Origin: Bacillota bacterium LX-D
GTDB lineage: Bacteria; Bacillota; DUOV01; Zhaonellaceae
NCBI GenBank assembly: GCA_031628995.1
Contig: JAVLUO010000009.1
Location: 25,827 to 89,826 of the forward strand
Length of the DNA stretch: 64,000 nt
Direction of reading: 5' to 3'
Every line of letters begins with the position of its first letter. Position 1 is the first letter of the stretch. Shown here one piece after another: positions 18,306 to 26,688 of the stretch. The position numbers and the translations under genes were made by a program. The notes below the pieces were generated by a model. It worked only from the letters and a program-made list of their open reading frames with translations, did not search any database and was not told the DNA's origin.

Positions 18306-18674
18306 TTAGCCAAGTTTTCCGCAAATATAATGGTAGTATTCTTTCAAAGTAGAAGACTTTCCGCCTCTTTTTTCTACTAAAATATTAAAGCGCAACATTT
18401 TTTCGCTTAGCTGTTTTTTAATTTGCTTTCTTTCTTCTTCGGAACAACAAGTCTCTAACAACATATTAAGGTTCAATATTTCTTTTTTAACTTCTAATTC
18501 CTCAGGCAAAAAACCGGAGTTTTTTAAAATAATATAACTTGCCCGCAATTCTTCTGGGACAAAAGTCAGATCCTCAATTTTCAATGGCTTACCCTGGCCA
18601 GGAAGGTTTTCAAGTTCTCCATTTTGGATAGCTTCCCTAATCTTATCTTCTGCCATTCTAGTTAAAAAGTCCAT
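18306..18674 (-). CDS. DUF1992 (DnaJ-C28-like conserved domain) protein
   Basis: About 122 residues. The N-terminal half matches the DUF1992 signature: AEDKIREAIQNGEL, then LPGQGKPLKIEDL and VPEELRASYIILKNSGFLP. The C-terminal half is helical and charged. The domain is named after a human DnaJ relative but has no J-domain here, and its bacterial role is unknown. It is translated just ahead of tadA. Upstream of it the serine-recombinase island begins, so the native promoter region has probably been displaced or rebuilt. Confidence 0.8.
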   Translation of the reverse strand: MDFLTRMAEDKIREAIQNGELENLPGQGKPLKIEDLTFVPEELRASYIILKNSGFLPEELEVKKEILNLNMLLETCCSEEERKQIKKQLSEKMLRFNILVEKRGGKSSTLKEYYHYICGKLG

Positions 18675-18683
18675 AATCATCAC

Positions 18684-18794
18684 CAGTTTAATTATATAGT
18701 ATCTGCCAAAGACTTAAAACCTAAACAAGAAATTTACTAATGAATGTTTTAAGTAGGGGAAACTATAACTATATTTTGTATCTATATATTTCCA
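18684..18794. other. Left junction of the accessory island
   Basis: About 110 AT-rich bases separate the DUF1992 gene from the stop of the large serine recombinase. Recombinase genes usually end against an attachment site, so an att junction is expected here. A GGGGAAA/TTTCC pair flanks a TATA-rich core near 18757-18794, but I cannot define the crossover. Confidence 0.3.
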
Positions 18795-20462
18795 CTAATA
18801 GTTGAGTCTAATTTGTTCAGTCAAGAGCCGGTCTTTTGCTTTAGCCAATGAAAAAGCCCCAACCCGAATTACGCAAAGGTTGAGGTCATTTTTCGCCGTT
18901 ACTTGTGATAAGGTTCTGCGCTCCTTTGTTGCTGGTAAACATATATCATCACCGACCCAAAGGGAAATTTGCTTAAGCTCCTTCCTGTCTTTGGACACAT
19001 GAATTTCCTTGATAATTGCCCTAATTAACTCCTTCTTCTCCTGCTCATCTGCTAGGTCAAACAGTTCATTGAAGTTAGCCAATATTTCAACAACCATGTT
19101 GGCGTTAATATCCACCCTGGATTGCAGTCTTGTAAGTTCTCTTTCAACTTTTTCTATCATTTCGGTAATTTCGTCAATCTCTGATTGAAGTTTACTTGTG
19201 AGACGATTGAAATTGGCTGCTTCCAGTTCCCCGGCAAGATATTTTTCATCAAGAATGTTTATTTTTTTCTCATGTTCAGCCTTTCTTAGGTTTAGTTCAT
19301 TAAGGTTTAGTTCTAAGGGAGTTTTATCCCGTTTGTAGCCTTCATCAATTTTGTCTAAAATATCTTCAACTAAGTTCATATCTGCTATAAGTTCTTTCAG
19401 CACATTTAATACTTCCTGCTCTACCCAATCTGCAACAACAAGATTTGAAGAACACGCTACTTTTCCTTTTTGATGATATGCCTGGCACATATAGTAACGA
19501 TAAAAACCTTTATTCCCCCGCTTCTTGTTCTTACTCATAACCATTCCAGCACCGCATACAGGACATTTCAAGACACCGGATAGGAAAAAGTTACCACTAT
19601 ATGATTTGATAGGGGTAAAAACTTCAGCATTAGCCTTATTCACAGCCTGAACTTTCTCCCATAGCTCCATGGAAATTATAGGCTGATGACTACCTTTTCG
19701 CTCAGGCATTACCTCTACCTTGCCTTTCCTGCGCTTTATGTTCCAGTCCTCTTTCTTCCCCCATGTATTTAATCCCGCATATTCCTTGTTATTCAATATT
19801 GTTTTAATTGCTATAGTGCTGAAATTGTTTCCTTTTTTTGTCTTGTGACCGCAGCTATTCATTATGTTTGCAATTGTCTTGTATCCATGTCCTTCTGCTC
19901 TAAGTTCAAAGATTTCCCTAACTATTTTCGCCTCTTCCTCATTCGGTACAAGTTTTCTATCAACAACATCATACCCAAGCATTATCCCCCCGTTAAACTC
20001 TCCATTGCTTGCTCTCTTTTTCATTCCTGCTTTAACCCTGTTTATTATCACATTCCGTTCATATTCGGCGAATGTACCTTGAAGACTAATAAACATTTTC
20101 CCCTCAATGGTGGATGAATCAATGTCACATGTACTTACAAGCAACTTTATATCTCTGGGAGTCAGTTCATCATCAATGAGGGTTAGAATATCCTTATTAC
20201 TTCTGGAAAGTCGGTCGAGCCGCCAAACAATGATTGCATCAAACTTATTTTCAGCCATATCTCTAAATAGCCGCTGTATTTCCGGTCTGGTAAAATCCTT
20301 ACCCGAGTAACCACCATCCCTATAAACATCAAAAACCTTGTATCCTTTTCTTTGGGCGTAGTTCATAAGCTCCTCTTCTTGAGCTTCTAGCGAGCATCCT
20401 TCATTTCTTTGTTCTTCTGTACTAACTCGTGTATAAATAGCTGCAATCCTCTCTTGTTTCAT
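18795..20462 (-). CDS. Large serine recombinase/integrase
   Basis: A 555-residue site-specific recombinase. The resolvase domain (about 1-150) has the catalytic serine in AIYTRVSTEEQ (Ser14) and the conserved IIVWRLDRLSRSNKD. A Recombinase domain follows (about 165-285). Next is a zinc ribbon with CPVCGAGM and a later Cys in YYMCQAY and VACSS, then a long coiled coil (about 385-460) typical of large serine integrases that control directionality. The length is close to CcrC/phiC31-type enzymes. It is the best candidate for mobilising this island. ATG follows GGGAGAGGA. Confidence 0.93.
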   Translation of the reverse strand: MKQERIAAIYTRVSTEEQRNEGCSLEAQEEELMNYAQRKGYKVFDVYRDGGYSGKDFTRPEIQRLFRDMAENKFDAIIVWRLDRLSRSNKDILTLIDDELTPRDIKLLVSTCDIDSSTIEGKMFISLQGTFAEYERNVIINRVKAGMKKRASNGEFNGGIMLGYDVVDRKLVPNEEEAKIVREIFELRAEGHGYKTIANIMNSCGHKTKKGNNFSTIAIKTILNNKEYAGLNTWGKKEDWNIKRRKGKVEVMPERKGSHQPIISMELWEKVQAVNKANAEVFTPIKSYSGNFFLSGVLKCPVCGAGMVMSKNKKRGNKGFYRYYMCQAYHQKGKVACSSNLVVADWVEQEVLNVLKELIADMNLVEDILDKIDEGYKRDKTPLELNLNELNLRKAEHEKKINILDEKYLAGELEAANFNRLTSKLQSEIDEITEMIEKVERELTRLQSRVDINANMVVEILANFNELFDLADEQEKKELIRAIIKEIHVSKDRKELKQISLWVGDDICLPATKERRTLSQVTAKNDLNLCVIRVGAFSLAKAKDRLLTEQIRLNY

Positions 20463-20536
20463 TGTTTTCCTCTCCCACTTTTTTATGAATGAAAAAAGAT
20501 AGACGCTTAATATGTCAAACGTCTATCCTTTTTAAT

Positions 20537-20662
20537 TTATTTGTCAGTTACCATTTGTTGAGCATACTTTCTTATAAGGTCTGCAAGTGTCCTAACTGCC
20601 TCTAATCTTTTGATTTCTTCCCTTGTCAATTTTACAATCGAGGATTTCCCAATGTTATACAT
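20537..20662 (-). CDS. 41-residue small protein beside the recombinase
   Basis: Starts MYNIGKSSIVKLTREEIK and forms one amphipathic helix rich in Lys, Arg and Leu. A strong AGGAGGGGG site stands six bases before the ATG. It lies between the recombinase gene and a 102-residue unknown gene, all on the same strand with short gaps, so an operon is likely. It could be a recombination directionality factor or other accessory protein; this is a guess from position only. Confidence 0.55.
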   Translation of the reverse strand: MYNIGKSSIVKLTREEIKRLEAVRTLADLIRKYAQQMVTDK

Positions 20663-20672
20663 ATTCCCCCTC

Positions 20673-20981
20673 CTAGCTGTCCTTTTGTTCGTTACCAGTT
20701 ACCTTCGATTGATAATGTGCTATGCGTCGGTTGATTAAATCTTTGAATAATACATTTGAAATTTTTTCTCTTATTTCCTGAAGTCGTTTTACTTCAGAGT
20801 ATTTTTCTTCATTAAGTTCATATAGAATACGTTCCAGGAAAACATAGCTAATACCGCTTTTTTTACTCAATCTTGTAAGATACTCTATGGCAGCATCTAA
20901 AGTGAGTATGTGATCTTTTGAATCTTTCTCCAATATATCCAACAATTTAATGGTCCTTGATTCTTCTGTTTTTTGAGTCAT
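20673..20981 (-). CDS. Hypothetical 102-residue helical protein of the island
   Basis: Begins MTQKTEESRTIKLLDIL and is predicted almost wholly helical and highly charged (ILTLDAAIEYLTRLSKKSG, YVFLERILYELNEEKYSEV). No family was recognised. The ATG at 20981 sits seven bases after GGAGG. An in-frame ATG twelve codons upstream lacks such a site. It precedes the 41-residue gene and the recombinase on the same strand. Confidence 0.6.
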   Translation of the reverse strand: MTQKTEESRTIKLLDILEKDSKDHILTLDAAIEYLTRLSKKSGISYVFLERILYELNEEKYSEVKRLQEIREKISNVLFKDLINRRIAHYQSKVTGNEQKDS

Positions 20982-21092
20982 ATTTTTGGCCTCCTTGAAA
21001 TTGAATTCACCTAACATATAGTTTTTTAGGCCATTTTTTTAAGTAACTCCAGAAAAAAAATTGAAACTTTTTTCGCAGACCATCCTTCTTCG

Positions 21093-21260
21093 CTAAGGAG
21101 AAATGTTAAAACGAATTATAGGATTTTTCGCAACATCAACACAACCCATCTTATATGTGGGAATCACTGTTGTATCTCTTCCTGTAAGGTCTTTTACTAA
21201 ACTATGATTTTGCACCAGTTGATTAAGCTGCCCCCAGCAATATCGAACATGGTTCCTCAA
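21093..21260 (-). CDS. Possible 55-residue plasmid/phage remnant ORF
   Basis: A TTG-started frame directly after the rep-fragment stop reads GQLNQLVQNHSLVKDLTG and VIPTYKMGCVDVAKNPIIRF. The composition is protein-like, but there is no clear ribosome binding site and no recognised family. It may be the 3' remnant of a longer plasmid gene. Confidence 0.35.
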   Translation of the reverse strand: MRNHVRYCWGQLNQLVQNHSLVKDLTGRDTTVIPTYKMGCVDVAKNPIIRFNISP

Positions 21261-21270
21261 TTAACTGTCC

Positions 21271-22564
21271 TCATTGTTCCCTTGCCAACCAGTTGAAATC
21301 AACGTCATACTGGTTCGCAAGGGCTTCTTTTACCCTTTCTCGTATATGATGGGTGTACATGTCGGTTCCGTCTCTCATATTGCGAGCCTGTTCTGACCCT
21401 TTCTTAGGAAGTTTACTCCAATCTAGTACCACCGTCGCAAAATGTTTCTCGTTCTGCTTTGGAGGATACCTGTTCACATCCGACAGTAAGATTTTCTCGT
21501 CAGGGTTGTATACAATCTCAATGCGGCTCAACTCGTAGTCAATCGCAATTTCTTGCTTCTCCAATAATTCCAGCCTCTTATCGTATATGCGGCAATATCC
21601 ATTTTTCTTGCGCTGGTGACGATATTTTCCAAAACCTGCACAACTCTCATTTTTTCTGTCGTTTTCTTTCTGGGTTCATCGTATACTGTATTTGTTACTG
21701 CCATTTGTAACGGTCGCTCTTGAACTTGTGGTTCCTGCTGCCCAAGCAATAACCCACACAGTTCTTCTAATAGCGGCTGCCATGCTTCCCTTGCTAACTC
21801 GTTGAAATCCACTTGAGACGAGGGAGCAAGGGTTTCTTTTACCATTTTCCGTAGATACGGAGATACTTCCTCTATGTCTGCTCCGTCCCTTAACCTGCGT
21901 GCCTGTTCTGCCCGTTCCTTCGGAAGGCTGTCCCAATCCGTAATCACCGCTCCAAAGTATTGCTTGTTCTGTTCTGGTGGATGGTGCAGCAACTCTGCTA
22001 ACGGTATCCTTTTTGCCGGCTTATTCACAATCTCAATTCGTGTCAACTCGTGGTCAATCACAATGCTCTGATTCTCTAATAACTCCAACTGCTTGTTATA
22101 TATCTTGCAATGACCATTCGTTTTCCGTTGATGCTTCTCCCCAAAATAACGTGTCCCTTTGTATTCCCTCATTTTTCGGCGTCCGTGTTGGGGAATGACC
22201 ACCACATTATTCATTGAAGTCTTTACATCGTAAGCCACATCACTGCTAACAAAATAAATACCGCTGGCGACCCGGCGCAGAGTATCCAAGACCTCTTTGA
22301 AGTGAAAGTAATGCTCGGGTCTTGTCTCTAGCCGCAACGTGTACGAAACCCCTTCCGGCTCACTCCAGTTTCTGTAAAACACATGCAAATAAGCGCCATT
22401 TGCCTTCCGCAGATGTAGTTCATGACTATACCCATCCCCATTGTACATCGTCTGTTTGAATAGATCGCCTCTTTTCGCCGCGCGAATTACCAAACCGTAA
22501 TAAGCTCCAACCTAACATCTGTATATTCCACCACAAATTTGTCGATAGATACCTTGGCTTTCAT
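21271..22564 (-). pseudogene. Plasmid-type replication initiator (Rep_trans-like), frameshifted and partly duplicated
   Basis: The N-terminus MKAKVSIDKFVVEYTDV starts at 22564 and stops after about 25 codons. A second frame (TTG at 22493) gives the main body: KRGDLFKQTMYNGDGYSHEL, ETRPEHYFHFKEVLDTLRR and TRYFGEKHQRKTNGHCKIY, similar in style to rolling-circle Rep_trans initiators. Within 21271-21640 a third frame repeats the middle of the protein in diverged form, with KYRHQRKKNGYCRIYDKRL in place of the earlier copy. The locus is therefore a fusion of two related rep genes with at least two frameshifts. The active-site tyrosine cannot be assigned with confidence. Confidence 0.65.
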
Positions 22565-22964
22565 CGCCTGATGCCCTCCCGTTCTCACTAGCTTTTTACT
22601 GCCTATGATTGTATTTTTTAAGACTTACTCGACTAATTAAGTAATTATCGGACTCCCTGCTTTTCAACGTGAAAAACGCAAAAAAGCACTTGAAATCACC
22701 AAAAAAAGTGTTTTCCAAGTGCTTTAAGTGTGTGTTTTCTAAGCTTTCAAAATTTGGGCAAGTTAGCAGTATCCCTTAACCACAATCGAATACTGTAAGG
22801 AGATTATGACACATGGGTTGTCTAGAGTCAATAAGAATATCTGACCCTACGAGATGGTTCGCTCACGTTTGTCTCTCCCTTCATCGGTGTCATTTATGGT
22901 ATACCTAAATGAAAACGTCATCTCGCCCGGTTCTCGTTGGTCTGCTGTTTATTTCTTCCGTATG
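22565..22964. other. Intergenic region upstream of rep; possible replication origin
   Basis: Four hundred bases without a convincing gene. AAAGCACTTG (22683-22692) and CAAGTGCTTT (22716-22725) form a 10-bp perfect inverted repeat with AAGTG repeats in the loop. A position next to rep would suit a plasmid origin, but this is inference. Confidence 0.3.
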
Positions 22965-23087
22965 CTAGTCGAGTACGCCTAACTCGCGGCGCATTTCGAT
23001 CTCCAGTTCACGTAGCCGCTTTTGTCGCTTGACCAGTTCCTCAAACCATTCCTTATCCTTCATAGCTAAAGCCATGTCGAAGTTCAT
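22965..23087 (-). CDS. 40-residue charged helical mini-protein
   Basis: Reads MNFDMALAMKDKEWFEEL then KRQKRLRELEIEMRREL and ends VLD. It is a single charged helix. It overlaps a 26-codon ORF (23053-23133) in another frame, and both lie just downstream of the small serine recombinase. No family was recognised, and the start is chosen by frame only. Confidence 0.4.
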   Translation of the reverse strand: MNFDMALAMKDKEWFEELVKRQKRLRELEIEMRRELGVLD

Positions 23088-23133
23088 CGTAGTCTTCTGA
23101 ACACATCATCATCCGTTCTTTGAATTCGCCCAT
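23053..23133 (-). CDS. 26-residue ORF downstream of the small serine recombinase
   Basis: Reads MGEFKERMMMCSEDYDEL and ends in SYEG. GGAGGG lies seven bases before its ATG, which is the main support. It overlaps the 40-residue ORF, suggesting translational coupling if real. Confidence 0.3.
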   Translation of the reverse strand: MGEFKERMMMCSEDYDELRHGFSYEG

Positions 23134-23161
23134 TGTCCATCCCTCCATTGTTTAGTGACGA

Positions 23162-23971
23162 TTAGCTGACCTGCCTAGTCTTGTTCCACAACTGACGGCT
23201 TATGATACGAGGGAAAACGTCTTTCTGTCTGATGCCGTTCCGCTCCTTTTGTCCATTATAGGTATTGAAACCTGTGTACGTCTCATTGTTCAAAATGTTT
23301 TGTACCTGTACCACTGTCCAAGCCTTCCCTGTCTTGGTTGGTATGCCTGCTCGGTTCAACTTGCAAGCGATTTTGTATGGATTATTCCCCTCCAGATAGA
23401 GTTGAAATATGCTCTTTACCGTTTGTGCTTGTTGTTCGTCTACGATAATCACACCATTTTGTACTCGATACCCATAGGCAGGTGCGCCGCCAGCATATTT
23501 ATTTCCCCTAGCAGTGGCAATCCGTCCACCTTTTGTGCGTTCGTTAATGGTCTTCCGTTCAAACTCTGAAAAAGAGCCGATCATTTGCAGGAACATCATT
23601 CCCGACGGTGTAGACGTATCAAAGTTTTCCGACACGCTAATGAAGGCAATTCCTTTTGGCTCCAGTTCGTCCTCTATCAATAAAATCAAATTTCTCAACC
23701 TTCTGTGTATACGGTCTGCCTTTACCACGACGATTTCAGTCACTCCGTTATCAATTTGTTCAACGTATTGCATCATGTCCCTGTACCCGTCACGTTCTGT
23801 TGTACTTCCACTTTCTCCTTCATCCTTAAATACTCCTGCCAGTTCCCAACCTTGGCTAATACAATACGCCTCAATCTTCTTTACCTGTTCAGCTATCGAC
23901 GTATTTTCTAACTGACTATCCGAGGATACACGTGCGTATCCGACCACCTTCTTGATTTTTACGCAATCCAT
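23162..23971 (-). CDS. Serine recombinase, short form
   Basis: A 269-residue resolvase/invertase-type recombinase. The catalytic serine is in VVGYARVSSDSQ, and the core contains IVVVKADRIHRRLRNL and SFSEFERKTINERT. A Recombinase domain (about 155-260) follows, but there is no zinc ribbon or coiled coil, so it is much shorter than the 555-residue enzyme upstream. It could be a C-terminally truncated large recombinase or a genuinely short phage/plasmid resolvase. The ATG at 23971 follows GGAGG, preferred over a longer frame to 23998. Confidence 0.85.
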   Translation of the reverse strand: MDCVKIKKVVGYARVSSDSQLENTSIAEQVKKIEAYCISQGWELAGVFKDEGESGSTTERDGYRDMMQYVEQIDNGVTEIVVVKADRIHRRLRNLILLIEDELEPKGIAFISVSENFDTSTPSGMMFLQMIGSFSEFERKTINERTKGGRIATARGNKYAGGAPAYGYRVQNGVIIVDEQQAQTVKSIFQLYLEGNNPYKIACKLNRAGIPTKTGKAWTVVQVQNILNNETYTGFNTYNGQKERNGIRQKDVFPRIISRQLWNKTRQVS

Positions 23972-24166
23972 GTAAAGTGCCTCCTTTTTTGTAAACACTA
24001 TACGACCCAGATTAAGGAAATTACAATTACTTTTATAGTTTCACGCCATCAAACACCGTAACAAAAGGAATTTTATAATTTTTTCGTTTCTTAAATCCGT
24101 CCGTTCTCATAGTCTGAAGCTAAACAAAAAGGGACTAACAAGTCCTCCGCCTTGTTGCCCCTCTCG

Positions 24167-24676
24167 CTAATTGCCATGTTTCTGTCTTGCTTGTCGGATT
24201 ATCTCTGCCAGTTTATCTAATGCACCATCGCTTTCAGTTTCGTTAAGTTCTAACAGCCTGCTGTTTTCTCGTATCAGGTTTGCCTTGTTCAACTGCACTT
24301 TTGTAATTGCTTCCTCTATTGCATTGATGCGGCGCATATCCGGCTTGTCTTTCTGTTCCTCTTTTCTAATCCGTTGCATCATGCGCCTAATGCGTATATC
24401 ACATAGCCGGAACTCATTTTCAACCTGTGCTGTCGGGTCTGTTGCCACCTGAGCAAATAGTTCCCGTTCTTCGTCCGTCAAAGTGTCTAACCAAATGGTT
24501 TCATACAAGCCATGTTTCAAAGCGTTTTTATTACCTGTCAGTCTCTCACTATGCTTTTTCTTGTCCTTCGGGCCAGTACTTTTCCCGCCATGTAACCTAC
24601 AGCGTCCATTTGCTAAAGCCGCTTTCTTACAAGGTTCACCGCTTCTTGTCTTTGCTCCGCATTGCTTTTTATCCAT
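24167..24676 (-). CDS. HGGxSTGP-motif protein, phage terminase small-subunit-like
   Basis: A 169-residue protein beginning MDKKQCGAKTRSGEPCKK, with the Cys/His motif RCRLHGGKSTGP close to the N-terminus, then NALKHGLYETIWLDTL and a long helical, charged C-terminus. Proteins with this opening are common in phages and islands and are often annotated as terminase small subunit. No large terminase is present here, so that role is not supported by context. The ATG at 24676 follows GGAGG. Confidence 0.6.
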   Translation of the reverse strand: MDKKQCGAKTRSGEPCKKAALANGRCRLHGGKSTGPKDKKKHSERLTGNKNALKHGLYETIWLDTLTDEERELFAQVATDPTAQVENEFRLCDIRIRRMMQRIRKEEQKDKPDMRRINAIEEAITKVQLNKANLIRENSRLLELNETESDGALDKLAEIIRQARQKHGN

Positions 24677-24780
24677 TCTTCCACCTCCTAACCTCATTTC
24701 ATGGGGTATCGTTTCCCCGACCGGGGGGAGAGCTACACGCCCCCCATCCCTTTATCTCATCCATTTCAATTTCTCATGTA

Positions 24781-24968
24781 TCAATTTTTATCAATTTCAG
24801 CTTTTTGCTTTTGTGCTTTCCTCGCTAGGTAGGCATTAAACTCATCTTGCAGTCCAACTCCAATGACAAAGTCAATATAGCATTCTAACAGGTTGGGAGA
24901 ATTCGTGTATGGCTTTCATTTGCCATGTTTAGTTCTTCAAGTAAAAATTGCTCCATTGTCTGTTCCAT
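24781..24968 (-). pseudogene. Small island protein gene with a frameshift
   Basis: Starts MEQTMEQFLLEELNMANE and stops shortly after TRILP. One base over, the reading continues NLLECYIDFVIGVGLQDEF and ends KAEIDKN at 24781. The two parts join naturally into a protein of about 62 residues. Either a single-base deletion or a sequencing error splits it. It follows the 56-residue KR-rich gene by a short overlap. Confidence 0.45.
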
Positions 24969-24972
24969 TTGT

Positions 24973-25143
24973 CTATTCCTCCTGTGCCTTTTTTTGTGCT
25001 TTGCGTTCCCAATATCGCCGCTCGTACTCTTTTTGCTTCTCTTTGTTTTCCGGCTTTTGCCGCCACTTCCGCTTATATTCCCTTTCATATTCCCTTCTGT
25101 ATTGTCGTCTTGCTTCTAATGCTTCTGTGCTTAACTCCGCCAT
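24973..25143 (-). CDS. 56-residue Arg/Lys/Glu-rich small protein
   Basis: Reads MAELSTEALEARRQYRREYE and continues through RKWRQKPENKEKQKEYERRY with WERKAQ near the end. This style (repeated Y-R-R-E and a WRQKNPE-like centre) is common among small phage and plasmid proteins of unknown role. It belongs to a run of short, tightly spaced minus-strand genes from 25683 down to 24781. Confidence 0.55.
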   Translation of the reverse strand: MAELSTEALEARRQYRREYEREYKRKWRQKPENKEKQKEYERRYWERKAQKKAQEE

Positions 25144-25145
25144 AC

Positions 25146-25217
25146 CTAACCCTCCACCTCAATTTCAATTAAATCCTTGTCATCCACTATTTCAATTTCA
25201 ATCTCTTCCTTACTCAA
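25146..25217 (-). CDS. 23-residue acidic ORF, possibly translated by coupling
   Basis: The TTG start overlaps the stop of the 157-residue coiled-coil gene. It reads SKEEIEIEIVDDKDLIEIEV and stops two bases before the next ATG. Very short, so supported mainly by tight packing. Confidence 0.3.
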   Translation of the reverse strand: MSKEEIEIEIVDDKDLIEIEVEG

Positions 25218-25683
25218 CTCCGTTCCCCTCCAATTCCGCTAATTGCTCAATCGCACAGGCTAAAAGCTGTTCCGTTTCCTGTATTCGTTCCTCTGCTCGC
25301 TTAACCATCAATGCCGCTTCTTCTTTTACTTCCTTCAGTTCCTTTTGCTGTCTAGCAAAAACGCTTTGGTTATGGCTTATATTTGCTTTCAATGCAGATG
25401 CTTGGCGTAGTAAATCATCAATTCGACGAAGTGCTTCCAGTCTTGGGTGTCCGTCCTTTTCGTCGCCTAGCTGGTCATAGTATTCAGCCTGCTCTAAGAG
25501 CCTCATTGCCTCCACCGCAAACTGCGGATTCCTGCTCTGTTTTAACTGGTAAGCCTGCTCTCTCAACTCTTTGGCCTTTTCCCAATACTCCCTTACCTCA
25601 TCCATGATTGCGTCATATTCCGCTTTCGCTTGCTCAATTAATCCAACTTTCTTTTCCTGTACCGCCTGAACTCTCTTTGCCAA
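25210..25683 (-). CDS. Coiled-coil hypothetical protein
   Basis: A 157-residue, almost entirely helical, Glu/Lys/Gln-rich protein: KKVGLIEQAKAEYDAIMDEV at the start and ARQQKELKEVKEEAALMVKR near the end. Heptad-like spacing suggests a coiled coil throughout. No enzyme motif or signal peptide is visible and no family was recognised. It heads the small-gene run of the phage/plasmid-like section. ATG follows AGGAGG. Confidence 0.6.
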   Translation of the reverse strand: MAKRVQAVQEKKVGLIEQAKAEYDAIMDEVREYWEKAKELREQAYQLKQSRNPQFAVEAMRLLEQAEYYDQLGDEKDGHPRLEALRRIDDLLRQASALKANISHNQSVFARQQKELKEVKEEAALMVKRAEERIQETEQLLACAIEQLAELEGNGVE

Positions 25684-25716
25684 TGTCTACTCCTCCTTAA
25701 TATTTTTTCAGCATGC

Positions 25717-25755
25717 AAAAAAGGCTTACTCCGCCAAGTGGAATAAGCCTTCAAA
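25717..25755 (-). terminator. Hairpin downstream of the 235-residue membrane protein gene
   Basis: AAGGCTTA pairs with TAAGCCTT and TCC/GGA-like bases extend the stem. A T-rich stretch follows on the minus strand. Confidence 0.6.
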
Positions 25756-25832
25756 GTTTTTCAAAGGTTTCTAAGTGTGTATTGTTTGTTGATTGTATTT
25801 TATGACCTTTTACCTATGATGTAAATATCTTA

Positions 25833-26540
25833 TCACTTACTGTTTTTTAATACCGGATGCTCCCAGTATGTATTTACTACACCTTTCAGATTATTCCGGT
25901 CAAAGTTTGACCAATTAATTTTTGCTGCCTTTTCTTTATCTATCGTTATCTTTAAGACTGGCTCCGTTTGTTTATTCCCGTATGCATCAACCAGCGGCAA
26001 CTGCCAAATCAGCGTAACTTCCTGAACTTTATCAATAGTGAACAGTTTTTTCAATATATTCGTTGATTCTAATAGTATTCCGCCTTTTGTCATGCTGTTT
26101 GTCAAGTTCTCATTAGCATGAAGTGTAGCAACCACAATCTTATCTTTTTCATCCGCAGTTCCTAAATGATCATTCACTTGCAAATTAATTATCTTCGGCT
26201 CCCCGGTATTTGCTGTTTCTCCTGAGGCACTTATAATGGCTTGTCTCACTTGAGCTTGTATATTGTCCTCTAACAGCTGACTGTTCCCTGTCACCATTTT
26301 TTCTTGCTGTTTTGGCGAATCGTCAAGTGCTGAAAAAATTAACGCCATAGCCGTAGCCGTAATTGATAACAGCACTATAATTCCTAAACACCCTAGACAT
26401 CCTTGAAGAAAACTATTGCTTTTTTTACCTTCCTTTTTTGTACTTGGGTTCATTGAAGCGGCTTTGTTTGCCGCTTTGTCATTAGTTTTGTTTGCGCTGT
26501 TGCTAACCACAGCTCTAGCAGCATTTTTCCCCTGACTCAT
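25833..26540 (-). CDS. Single-pass membrane protein of unknown function
   Basis: 235 residues. The N-terminal 43 residues are Ala/Asn/Lys-rich and likely cytoplasmic. One transmembrane helix follows (GCLGCLGIIVLLSITATAM, about 47-68). The remaining 165 residues would be outside and contain beta-rich stretches (EPKIINLQVNDHLG, KIVVATLHANENL, VTLIWQLPLVDAYG). No family was recognised. It is divergent from the XRE regulator gene. A similar layout is often seen in mobile elements. The start has a GAGAGGATG site. Confidence 0.6.
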   Translation of the reverse strand: MSQGKNAARAVVSNSANKTNDKAANKAASMNPSTKKEGKKSNSFLQGCLGCLGIIVLLSITATAMALIFSALDDSPKQQEKMVTGNSQLLEDNIQAQVRQAIISASGETANTGEPKIINLQVNDHLGTADEKDKIVVATLHANENLTNSMTKGGILLESTNILKKLFTIDKVQEVTLIWQLPLVDAYGNKQTEPVLKITIDKEKAAKINWSNFDRNNLKGVVNTYWEHPVLKNSK

Positions 26541-26688
26541 TATTCTGCATCCTCTCTCCAGAAAAAGTTTCCAAACACAAGCACTATTATACGATTTTTC
26601 GATGCTTTTTAGTATTATTTTTTAATACTTATTAACCTATTACGTATGTTTATCCCATTGTCTACACTTCTTTTGAGGTGTTCAAAAA

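Noticed and set aside
24171..25607. Several long plus-strand frames opposite the phage-like small genes
   Set aside because: Phe/Ser/Leu/Cys-rich composition typical of antisense frames to Lys/Glu-rich helical proteins, and no ribosome binding sites.
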